NCBI GenBank assembly: GCA_034717495.1
Contig: JAYELL010000064.1
Span: 2,473-35,681, forward strand
Origin: Chloroflexota bacterium
GTDB lineage: Bacteria; Chloroflexota; Anaerolineae; JAAEKA01
Reading direction: 5' to 3'
Length of the DNA stretch: 33,209 bases
Shown: in pieces, positions 24,095 to 31,616 of the stretch
Layout of the letters: every line of letters begins with the position of its first letter
Numbering within the stretch: position 1 is the first letter of the stretch
Translations under genes and position numbers: made by a program
Notes under the pieces: model-generated
Databases searched by the model: none
What the model was told of the DNA's origin: nothing
Seen by the model: the letters and a program-made list of their open reading frames with translations, nothing else

Positions 24095-24513
24095 AAATTT
24101 GCTCTTTGCCTTTTTCCTGGATGAACCTGGCGTCTGGTTCTCGAAGAACGCCGAAGCGTCTCTATTGGGTGGCCACGTTCCTGGGCCACCTGCCATGCCG
24201 TGTGCCAGACCTCTTCGCTGACACAGGGGTAGTTGTTCAGGGCGCGTGACGCGATAATAGTACCAGTTCCTTGCAGGATTTGCAATAGACTTCCTGAATC
24301 TTGCCAGAAACCCCGGAAATCGGCTTTCGTCTGGGCACCACGGCAGCGCTGCCGCCGTCCCTGATGCAGAAGGGCGGCGGGAAGGTACTGGGTGAAGAAT
24401 GACCCTTTTGCAGCGTCCTTGGCGTGTGGAGATGCTGCTGCGGGTTGCGACTGATACGTCCCGGTGGGGAGTGCTTCGCGACGAGCATCCCGCCGGAGGA
24501 AAAATCTGGCTCG
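24095..24513. other. Scrambled region without a recognised gene
   Basis: A frame stays open on the minus strand, but its protein changes character after about codon 43 from 24645 and matches nothing I know. A segment reading NNYPCVSEEVWHTAWQVAQE (around 24180-24240) has protein-like composition and may be a shred of another gene. I see no promoter, RNA gene or repeat. The stretch looks like degraded accessory DNA. Confidence 0.35.
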
Positions 24514-24684
24514 AAACACGAAAACGCGAGATAGCTTGGCCGCAGCTTCTAGATCGTTTCGGCGAAGAGCCTCTCGTACTGTGTCCAATTTCGACGCGTC
24601 TTCCAGCGACAAGTAGGGGGACCATCCGTTATCGGCGTAGGTCAACTCAACATCGACTTGCGCAGCATACCGTCCTTCGTGTAC
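24514..24684 (-). pseudogene. Fragment of a small hypothetical protein (possible antitoxin-like)
   Basis: Minus-strand sequence encodes LVHEGRYAAQVDVEL, then YADNGWSPYLSLEDASKLD, then VREALRRNDLEAAAKLSRVF in one frame. From memory this resembles small (about 60-70 aa) uncharacterised proteins of Chloroflexota and Cyanobacteria that are often found beside toxin-like genes; I could not check it. No ATG fits, an in-frame TAA lies close upstream, and after RVF the expected short C-terminal tail is replaced by Arg-rich nonsense. TTG 24645 is the only plausible start. I treat it as a remnant. Confidence 0.35.
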
Positions 24685-24717
24685 CAGTTTTGCGAGTTAT
24701 GGTGTCATTGCCACATC

Positions 24718-24749
24718 GCCCCAGCCGAGGATATCCCTCGACTGGGGGC
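24718..24749 (-). terminator. Strong hairpin downstream of the 725-aa gene
   Basis: On the minus strand GCCCCCAGTCGAGG and CCTCGGCTGGGGC pair over 13 bp around a GATAT loop, with one bulged C and one U-G pair. It begins 41 nt after the stop at 24790. No T-run follows on the minus strand, while the plus strand has ATTTCTT after it. The position suits a 3' end for the large gene. Confidence 0.5.
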
Positions 24750-24789
24750 ATTTCTTGTAGTTCAGCGTGTAGCATTCCCACGCAACCGG

Positions 24790-26967
24790 TCACGGACAGG
24801 GCGGACAGGGTGGGCACTTCTCGATGACGACGGCGTCGGTGTCAGATGCGCCGTGGATCCAGCGATAGCCGTCGCGGATGTGCGGCGCGGCCCACAGGCG
24901 GACCCAGAAGGCGCAGGTCGAGGTCAGTCCGGCCAGCATGGCATTGGCGTTAACGGTCTTGCTCACGGGGGCGAGGCTGCCGCCGTAGGAGCTGTCCCCG
25001 TCGAGATGGGTTGAGCCCGCGGTGGTGCCTTTGCCATAGCGCAGGTGCCAGGCTCGCAATCGATTGTTCTCGTGGGATGCTTCAACGTCGATATTGAGTG
25101 GTGGCACCAGACCCCACGGGATCACACCACACACCCCAGGATTGGGTGAAATCGTCATAGAGATTTCTGGTCGCTTGTTGTCCACTGTGACCTTCAGGTC
25201 GCACTGGTCGGTCATGGTTGGCAGCACGGCGGGCGGTGGCTGGGTGCCGTCCCGGTAGTCGATCAGGCTTGAGTCGAGCTTGGTGCCAGTGGAATCGAAG
25301 ATCTCCAGGCGCACGATGTAGGTGTCGGTGTCCGGTTCCACCGGCCGCGTGTTCCAGGCGCCGAGCCAGTCCGGGTTGTACCAGAAGTAGTCGGCGAAGT
25401 TGCGGACCCTGTACAGGGCCGGCTCGCTGCCAACGGGATGGGGACCCAGATTGAAGGTCTCACTGAAGAGGGTGGTCTTGGCCACCCGGGTGTCGGTCAG
25501 GTTGGCGGTGATAGGGGTAAAGTTGGTGCCGTCCTGGCTGTAGGACAGTTTGTAGAAGTAGGGTGGCGTGGCACCGGCCATGGCTGCCTCGCTGCTAAGG
25601 GTGTCGCCAAACTGGCCGAAGAACCGCAGCCAGTAGGCCTCTGGGGAGTAGTTTCCATAGGCCACGTTGCTCCACGGTGCTTTACCATAGAGCCCAGAGG
25701 CCTGGTCAATCCAGTACACCTCGTCGTTGCCGATGCGGGTGAAGAACACCTGAGTTCCCGGAGGCCGCGCCTGGGGGTGTCCAGGGCCGCAGACGATCTC
25801 TGGGTCATCCAGGGTCAGGTTGATTTCGGCGTCAGTCACATTCCAACGGGTGCTGGTGTAGGGGTCCATGTAGATCACCCGCTCCACACCGTCGACGACC
25901 TGAGTCACCCGGATGATGATGTCGGGTCGCCCGTCCCAGCGCAACCGGCCCCTGCGGATTTCCAGCGGCCACCAGTTGAAGCAGCAGCGATAGTTGCCGT
26001 TTTCGTCGGTGGTGGTCTCACAGATCAGTTGTTTGCTGAAGAAGCACCAGGGCCAGAAGTGCCAGGGCGCTATCTTGGAGGTCAACGTCAGGCCGGCCAG
26101 CCGCGAGGCGACCTGCGGATCGAGGTTGGCGATTTCGCCGGCCAGCGTTGGACCCGCTGCAAAGCGCGTGGCTGCCACGGGCAGGTCGGGCGGTTCGGGT
26201 TGGGGACTAAGCTTGGCAGCTGCCACCAACTTCCTCAACTCGATAGGCGGCTCGGGTTGCGGGTTGATTCCGATAGCTTCGCCTGGAGCCAGCCGTTCTC
26301 GAGCCGCGGGTGCCGGCTCAGCAAACGGGACGAAGGGATCCGGGACTGGATCAGGGATCGGGAAGCGCTCGCGCAGTTCAGGGGGCTCCTTCAGTAGTCT
26401 GGGGAGGTCGATCACCCGGTAATCCAGCAGGTGGGGCCACCAGCGAAGGATGTAGGGCCACCAGCAAGCTTCCCGATCCACATCAAAGATCTCCACCTTG
26501 ACGAAGGGAACGGGGCAGGTCTCTGTGACGCCATCATCCTCATATTGCTTTTCGATTTTCCCGTGGACGCAGATCCACTTGGGCCACCAGGGCCACCACA
26601 GGTGGCGCGGTAGGAATACCACCGGCTTGAGACGCAGCCCCTCTTCGAGCTCGAGCCAGTCCTTGGTTGAGAACTGTTGTCTATACGCGGGCGACTTGCG
26701 GATCGCCTGGGGATCAGCCTCTGGCGCGATGTACATCTCTACGGGAGCCCGTGACTTTATCCTGAGTAGCACACTGAACGTGCCCTCGGGATCCACCGGG
26801 GCCTGGCCAATCAGTTTGCCTCGCTTGTCGAAGGCATAGGCCATGAGCTTAACGTCGCTGGGTATGGCGTCCATGCTCTCCAATTGCACTCGTCCCTCGA
26901 TGCGGACATCGGCACCCTGTTTGTCAGCTCCACTCGTTGTGCCTTCAGCTTTCTTTTTGGCAGTCAT
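24790..26967 (-). CDS. Large Trp/Pro-rich protein of unknown function
   Basis: A 725-aa protein; ATG 26967 is chosen for GGAGGG upstream (frame open to 27006). No signal peptide or membrane helix is visible. Residues 15-120 are beta-rich (IEGRVQLESMD, VDPEGTFSVLLRI). Then come repeated Trp-Pro clusters: WWPWWPK near 124, CWWPYILRWWPH near 168, WHFWPWCFF near 302 and CCFNWWP near 328. Two segments look like transthyretin/CarboxypepD_reg-type beta-sandwiches: ICVHGKIEK with VPFVKVEIFDVD (130-165), and ICETTTDENGNYRCCFNWWP (315-334). Between them are two PQPEPP peptides (235-260) in a Pro-rich linker. Residues 400-710 look beta-sandwich-like with many aromatic positions, and the protein ends CPPCPPCP. 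It may be a structural or exported-by-other-means surface component; I do not recognise the family. Confidence 0.85.
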   Translation of the reverse strand: MTAKKKAEGTTSGADKQGADVRIEGRVQLESMDAIPSDVKLMAYAFDKRGKLIGQAPVDPEGTFSVLLRIKSRAPVEMYIAPEADPQAIRKSPAYRQQFSTKDWLELEEGLRLKPVVFLPRHLWWPWWPKWICVHGKIEKQYEDDGVTETCPVPFVKVEIFDVDREACWWPYILRWWPHLLDYRVIDLPRLLKEPPELRERFPIPDPVPDPFVPFAEPAPAARERLAPGEAIGINPQPEPPIELRKLVAAAKLSPQPEPPDLPVAATRFAAGPTLAGEIANLDPQVASRLAGLTLTSKIAPWHFWPWCFFSKQLICETTTDENGNYRCCFNWWPLEIRRGRLRWDGRPDIIIRVTQVVDGVERVIYMDPYTSTRWNVTDAEINLTLDDPEIVCGPGHPQARPPGTQVFFTRIGNDEVYWIDQASGLYGKAPWSNVAYGNYSPEAYWLRFFGQFGDTLSSEAAMAGATPPYFYKLSYSQDGTNFTPITANLTDTRVAKTTLFSETFNLGPHPVGSEPALYRVRNFADYFWYNPDWLGAWNTRPVEPDTDTYIVRLEIFDSTGTKLDSSLIDYRDGTQPPPAVLPTMTDQCDLKVTVDNKRPEISMTISPNPGVCGVIPWGLVPPLNIDVEASHENNRLRAWHLRYGKGTTAGSTHLDGDSSYGGSLAPVSKTVNANAMLAGLTSTCAFWVRLWAAPHIRDGYRWIHGASDTDAVVIEKCPPCPPCP

Positions 26968-26989
26968 TACTGTACCCTCCATCTCTTTT

Positions 26990-27100
26990 CTAATCGGTTT
27001 TCGCAAACGCTTTCACATCTGGAGTTTGGAGTCTTCCGTGCTGGGAGACCTGTCGGATGGTCCAAACCGCTACACCTGTCAGGTTGTTTCCCCCATTCAT
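26990..27100 (-). CDS. Possible 36-aa leader ORF with strong ribosome site
   Basis: In the gap upstream of the 725-aa gene the minus strand has AAGGAGG (27103-27109), the best ribosome site of the region. Two ATGs follow: one at 27100 opens a 36-codon frame (MNGGNNLTGVAVWTIRQ start, stop at 26990), and one at 27096, better spaced, opens only MGETT-stop. Either would be translated just before the large gene and could couple to it. No known family; a chance ORF is possible. Confidence 0.35.
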   Translation of the reverse strand: MNGGNNLTGVAVWTIRQVSQHGRLQTPDVKAFAKTD

Positions 27101-27169
27101 CACCTCCTTTTGTACTACCAAGTAAATGTCGCCTGATGGGATTGTGGATCACCAAACAACACCCGGTTT

Positions 27170-29764
27170 TCAGGGAATCTCCAGTGCGGTGATGAAGTCA
27201 CCTGCGCCGTCGCTGACGTACACCTTGCGATAGGTGGGGCTGAAGACGATGGCAAAGGGATTGCTGCCGATGCCGGCGCGCGAGCCGAAAGCAGTGATCT
27301 TCCGACCGAGATCCGGCTCGAAGACGCTCACCTGCCGGTCTGCACTCACCCACACGGTGTGATCCCAGCGAGAACCCACCTTTGGGAACACGCTGATGTA
27401 GCCCCCGTTTCGGCCCGCGTCACCGATGTCGACGGTACGCAACTCGAAGAGCTCCGGCATGGGAGTGTAAACGGTCAGCAGGTTGGGTTGGTTCACCGAT
27501 CCACCCGGCGCGCTATGCGTGAGGTAGAGGTAGAAATATTCGGCTGAACCCTCAAAGAAGGAGTTGAACGCGAGCACGTAGGGGCTGCCCGCTAGATCGC
27601 GTGCGGAATACTTGGGCAGCGTTCGTAGCTCAGGACGGATGGACAACGAGGTCACCTCGAAGGAATCGCGATTGGAGACGTAGGCCGCGCCCACGTTCTG
27701 CGCCACCGCTAACCCGTAGGCGCCGTAACCGGTCACGACCAGTTCACCCAGATTGCAGCGGACATTCGCAGGCGAGGTGGAATATGACGACCCGCAGTGC
27801 AACGTGACCAAGCCGCTGCCTTCCGTCATCTTGTGCAGCACGACATATACGAGGCCGTCCTTACTGGACATGAAGGTCGGCTCCCCACCGACGCTGGCCA
27901 GCCGCACTTCTGCGACCTCTTCAAGCAGGTTGGGGTCGATCACCGACACCGAATCCGAGCCGAAATTCGCCACGTAGACGAATCTGCCGTCATAGTGGAG
28001 GTTAAAGGGTTGCTGGCCCACCGGGATTTCAGCGATCACCCGCAACGTCTTCTCGTCGATTACATGCACGGCATTGCTATCACGGCCGGCGACGAACAGG
28101 CGGCCTCGCTCCGGGTCGAGCGCCAGGCCGCTGGGATGGATGCCCGGAAGGGAAATGATGTTTTCCGGCGTGGGGGTGACGAACCTGGTCGGCGTCGGCG
28201 TTGGCGTATGGGTGGCCGTTGGCGTGCGGGTCGGCGTTGGGGTTGGAGGTTCCAGAGTCGGTGGCAACTGGCGTATGTTTCGATTGCAGTTCACATAACG
28301 GTTACCAGCGCTCACCCAGCCACGCAGATTCCTGTCCGGCACGCTCACGTAGATCCAGCTTGCATCGGGATTTCGATAGAGTGGAATCAACTCAGTCTCT
28401 TGCCGCAGTGTCGTTATTGGCGGTGCGAAGACTTTACCGGGGCCTCGGCGCAGGTTTAGTCGCAGGGAAACCACCGTGCAAAATGGCGTTGGGGTGGGCG
28501 TATGCGTGGGCAAGGGAGCCGCGCCCACGGGGTCGACGCCGTCAAACTCGCGACCCACCCACAGTGCGGGAGCGCCGTCAGCCTGCAGCGCCTCGATCAA
28601 CCCGGGTGCGCTGTCGAGTGGCACGGCCTCGAATTCGGGCTGTAAGCCCGCGTCAGCGAGGGACCCGCTAATCCATTTGGCGACCTCGAAGAGTTCGCCA
28701 TCTTTCTCGTCAACCAGCACTGCGATGTCGAAGCCATCGGCAATACCGGCGCCTTCAAGCAGATCAGAGACGAAATCTGGATCGAACTCGAGTTGATCGG
28801 TGGTGACGTCTTCCTCGCGGAACTGCAACGTGACAAAAGGTGCGGCATCGGGGAACATCTCCTCCAGGATGCCATCCCAATCCACCGCGTGGGCGACCGC
28901 CTGTGCGACCTGAGGGTCTTCCAGGAGGCCGCCTGCGCCGCGAACCACGAACGCCTGCTCCCGTTCGATTTCATCCGGCTGTGGGAAAGGCACATTGTCC
29001 TGATCAGCCCGGCTCACAGTGCGGTCCAGCCATATCCCGAGGCCCAATTCCTCGACCAGGGGATAGACATCGACCAGGGGAAGGGGCACGCGCGGGGGAA
29101 GGCCAGAGATGTCCATGAGTTCATCGTCTGGCGCCGTGAACAGCAGCTCTTGATCGTGGACGGTGATGGGGCGGGGGGTGGTCTCGCGGGTGTCGAATTC
29201 TGTCACCGGCCATACGTCTGCTTCGCCCTCGGCCACGACAACCACCGTGAGTTTTTCATCGGGAAGGTAGGTTAGTACCACCCAGGTGCTCTCCAACACC
29301 ACGTCGGCGCTCGGTGTCTGCAAGACGACCTGGCTGCCGCAAGTGTTGTTGTAGACCCCTGTTCCGGCCAGGGAGCAGGTCACATTGCCTCCGGAATAGC
29401 TGGACTTGGGGCAAGCCGCCTTGACCAACTGGCTATCCTGGAACAGGTAGATTCGCAGGCAATCGTTGATATCCAGCCAGGCCTCGCCATCCTGATCCGT
29501 TGTAACCTTGCCGCCGGCAGCCAAGTCGTGCCAGTTGCTATCCCGCAGCCGCGGCAAGGGGCTGACATTGCCCGGACCCATCCATACGATGGGCAGTTCC
29601 CGGCGTATCTGGGAATCGGTCAGCACCTTAGCGGTGTCAATTGTTGGTGTTGGGGTTTGAATGCCCGGCGTCGTAGGCGTTGCAGGTCCCACACAGGCGA
29701 AGATGGTAATGAGCATAGGGACGAGGATAAGGAGTATGTGGCGTCTGTTAAGTGGTTTATCCAT
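27170..29764 (-). CDS. Mosaic lipoprotein: FecR-like, solute-binding-like, SH3 and beta-propeller
   Basis: An 864-aa lipoprotein. ATG 29764 is followed by a signal peptide with lipobox IFAC (Cys24) and a TPTP linker. Residues 75-190 resemble FecR-like domains (WHDLAAGGKVTTDQDGEAWL, LQTPSADVVLESTWVVL, VVAEGEADVWPV), with two cysteine pairs that could form disulfides. Residues 280-405 resemble the C-terminal part of family-5 peptide-binding proteins (PQVAQAVAHAVDWDGILEEM, then ISGSLADAGLQPEFEAV). Residues 428-493 are an SH3b domain (LRLNLRRGPG to GWVSAGNRYVNC). A PT-rich linker (502-535) leads to a YncE-like propeller from 538 to the end (GIHPSGLALDPERGRLFVAG, NAVHVIDEKTLRVIAEIPVG). It is anchored outside the cell and probably binds wall or ligand. 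The 203-nt gap to the next minus-strand gene contains no obvious promoter. Confidence 0.85.
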   Translation of the reverse strand: MDKPLNRRHILLILVPMLITIFACVGPATPTTPGIQTPTPTIDTAKVLTDSQIRRELPIVWMGPGNVSPLPRLRDSNWHDLAAGGKVTTDQDGEAWLDINDCLRIYLFQDSQLVKAACPKSSYSGGNVTCSLAGTGVYNNTCGSQVVLQTPSADVVLESTWVVLTYLPDEKLTVVVVAEGEADVWPVTEFDTRETTPRPITVHDQELLFTAPDDELMDISGLPPRVPLPLVDVYPLVEELGLGIWLDRTVSRADQDNVPFPQPDEIEREQAFVVRGAGGLLEDPQVAQAVAHAVDWDGILEEMFPDAAPFVTLQFREEDVTTDQLEFDPDFVSDLLEGAGIADGFDIAVLVDEKDGELFEVAKWISGSLADAGLQPEFEAVPLDSAPGLIEALQADGAPALWVGREFDGVDPVGAAPLPTHTPTPTPFCTVVSLRLNLRRGPGKVFAPPITTLRQETELIPLYRNPDASWIYVSVPDRNLRGWVSAGNRYVNCNRNIRQLPPTLEPPTPTPTRTPTATHTPTPTPTRFVTPTPENIISLPGIHPSGLALDPERGRLFVAGRDSNAVHVIDEKTLRVIAEIPVGQQPFNLHYDGRFVYVANFGSDSVSVIDPNLLEEVAEVRLASVGGEPTFMSSKDGLVYVVLHKMTEGSGLVTLHCGSSYSTSPANVRCNLGELVVTGYGAYGLAVAQNVGAAYVSNRDSFEVTSLSIRPELRTLPKYSARDLAGSPYVLAFNSFFEGSAEYFYLYLTHSAPGGSVNQPNLLTVYTPMPELFELRTVDIGDAGRNGGYISVFPKVGSRWDHTVWVSADRQVSVFEPDLGRKITAFGSRAGIGSNPFAIVFSPTYRKVYVSDGAGDFITALEIP

Positions 29765-30007
29765 GATTGGGTCGTCTCCCTTCTCGATTGCATCGACAGA
29801 AAGTGATATTTGGACATGCCAATATGGGCAGGAACACAAGTATCGATAATGATGCAAACAGGCCAGTTTCTATCAGGATAGCATATCGGTGTCCACAAAA
29901 TGCCTACAAAGCCAGGTTATGGTCAAGTGTAAGCCAGAAAAGCCAGATGCGTTTCTGCTTCCATGCCGCGCACTGTGCTCTCCGGCATAACCACAGTAGC
30001 TTCAGCG

Positions 30008-30238
30008 CTAATCTGTATTGACCTGTCCCCCGCCGCCGATCGTAGCTCCTATGATGTCGGCTGCAACGCTGTTGCCGCTATGGCCGCCAATGAGGTTAGG
30101 GCTGTCCACATCGGGTTCCAGGCGCAATACACGTTGGTTATTCACGCACAGTTCTAACGCCTGGTTGTCCGAAGTGCCCAGGAAATGGGTTCCGGACGTC
30201 GTGCCGGTGTTGCCGGTCAGCGACCAGGCGTTAACCAT
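30008..30238 (-). pseudogene. Fragment of a GG-repeat surface protein
   Basis: A 76-codon frame: WSLTGNTGTTSGTHFLGT, then DNQALELCVNNQRVLRLEP, then SPNLIGGHSGNSVAADIIGATIGGGG. This is the stalk-like start found in long extracellular proteins with repeated GGG motifs and in trimeric-autotransporter-like heads, which usually continue for several hundred residues. Here a stop follows GGGGQVNTD directly, and upstream the frame reaches a TGA without a signal peptide or start other than the internal ATG. Both ends are therefore missing. It lies beside the transposon remnant, which may explain the loss. Confidence 0.6.
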
Positions 30239-30411
30239 CAGATAGCTGTTATTTTCAAAGCAGCAGACAGAATGACTGCCTGCGCTACAGTTTCAAGGCT
30301 TTCACTGGTCTTTCTCCTGCTTCAAAACTGGGCGGCCACTTGGGTCTAAAGTGATTCCTGATAGAAACCAGGAGTTTGTAAGCAGTCATCCATGCTGCGC
30401 GAGTATCTCAT

Positions 30412-30573
30412 AACCCCTGGTTTCAAAGTGGCATTGCTCTCGTGTTGGCATCCGAACAGCCCCCCCCCGGCCCCCCAGAGGGGGGTGATGTGACCGGAGT
30501 TCCCCCCTTTGTTGGGTTAGGGGGGCCGAACAAGCCGTTCCCATCCAACCCTTGGTTTCAAAGTGACATCGCT
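30412..30573. repeat. 27-nt direct repeats enclosing C/G-tract hairpins
   Basis: Two copies of a 27-nt sequence (core GGTTTCAAAGTG; 30412-30438 and 30547-30573; three mismatches) flank 108 nt. The interior holds CCCCCC-aga-GGGGGG (30471-30485) and CCCCCC with GGGGGG 12 nt apart (30502-30525). The second copy stops 1 nt before the left inverted repeat of the transposon remnant. It may be a non-autonomous mobile repeat or a duplication made during insertion. No gene lies in 30239-30574. Confidence 0.6.
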
Positions 30574-30601
30574 TTAGTACTACAACGAGACTTTGCCATA
30601 G

Positions 30602-31524
30602 ATGATCAAATCTGCCTTGCCTCCTGTGGAGGCAAGGCAGAAACAGCAATGCGGCGTACCAGGGGACTTGGCGTTCAAGACCAAACCGCAATTGGGTTTG
30701 AAGATGATCAAACAAGTCCATGAGGCAGGCACATTACGTTTTCGCTGGTTAACGTGTGATGAAGCCTTCGGGCGGGACAGCAAGTTCCTTGACCGTGTGG
30801 GCGAAAGCGTCTACTACTTCGCCGAGGTGCCTCACGACACTCGGGAATGGCAAGTCCGACCGGAAACAACTGTTCCGAAATGGAAAGGGAAAGGTCGCAA
30901 ACCTACCAGAGAACGGGTGCAAGAGGGCGAACCCGATGCGCAAACCGTTGTCGACATCGCCAACGCCTTGCCAACGACTGCCTGGTCTCGCCACACGGTC
31001 AAGGAGGGATCCAAAGGCCCCATTGAGGCTGTGATTTCGCCCGTCTGCGCATCGTGGCTGTTCGCAACGGCCTGCCCGGCCCTGATCTCTGGCTGGTTTT
31101 CCGCCGCCAGATCGATACCGGCGAGTTGAAGTGCTTCTTGAGCAATGCGCCTATCGACACACCCTTGACCAGGATGGTCTGGTTGAGCGGCATACGTTGG
31201 CCCATTGAAACCTGTTTCGAAGAAGGCAAACAAGAAGTCGGCTTGGGTGACTACCAAGTGCGCAGTTGGATCGGTTGGCATCATCACATGACCCTCTGCA
31301 TCCTGGCCCATTTCTTCCTGGTCCGTTTGAAACGAAACCTTCATGAGGATGCACCCGCACTTACCTTACCTCAGACTATTCTGCTGTTAAGGACCATTCT
31401 ACGTAAACCGGAGTTCGACCCGCAGCTTGCCCTTGAAATTGTTGGCTATCGCCAGCGGCGTAATCACGCTGCACATCTCTCCCATCACAAGAAACGGCTC
31501 GCTCAATCCGAAGTCTCGTTGTAG
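30602..31524 (+). pseudogene. IS701-family DDE transposase, 5'-deleted and frameshifted
   Basis: The first frame (from 30602) encodes QCGVPGDLAFKTKPQLGLKM, then FRWLTCDEAFGRDSKFLD with the second catalytic Asp, and KGRKPTRERVQEGEPDAQTV. Near 31030 two extra bases (GAGGCTGTGATTTC where GAGGCTGATTTC is expected) shift the frame. The second frame continues with VAVRNGLPGPDLWLVFRRQ, then WLSGIRWPIETCFEEGKQE with the catalytic Glu, and SWIGWHHHMTLCILAHFFL to a stop at 31524. About 130-150 N-terminal residues with the first catalytic Asp are missing, although the left inverted repeat remains. It cannot be active; it could only be mobilised by a related element. Confidence 0.85.
30612..30640. other. 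Perfect 13-bp stem-loop inside the left end of the IS
   Basis: CTGCCTTGCCTCC (30612-30624) and GGAGGCAAGGCAG (30628-30640) are exact inverted repeats with a TGT loop. It sits at the place where the transposase 5' part is deleted. It may have driven the deletion, or block transcription that enters from outside. Confidence 0.7.
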
Positions 31525-31616
31525 TGCTAAGCTTGATTAACTTTGCAGTCATCAGGAATCGCGCATAGTCCGGATCATAACCCTCATTGATTAAGTCCAC
31601 TTGAAATGGAATACGC

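Larger units (their letters stand above)
30575..31529. mobile_element. IS701-type insertion sequence remnant with both inverted repeats
   Basis: The left end TAGTACTACAACGAGACTT (30575-30593) recurs in inverted orientation at 31511-31529 with one mismatch, so both termini are kept. The element is 955 nt, well under the 1.3-1.5 kb usual for the family, because the start of the transposase is deleted. No clean target duplication is visible: GCTT occurs at 30571-30574 and 31531-31534 but is offset by one base relative to the ends. A perfect 13-bp stem-loop (30612-30640) sits just inside the left end. Confidence 0.75.

Noticed and set aside
25438-26397. A 319-codon open frame on the plus strand
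   Set aside because: It is antisense to the Trp/Pro-rich gene and only reflects the high G+C content; no domain or start signal is visible.
30321-30386. TGRPLGS peptide on the plus strand, similar to the end of REP-associated tyrosine transposases
   Set aside because: Only one short peptide matches and no HUH motif or frame of useful length is present.
30571-31534. GCTT at both sides of the IS as target-site duplication
   Set aside because: The copies are offset by one base relative to the inverted repeats and four bases can match by chance.
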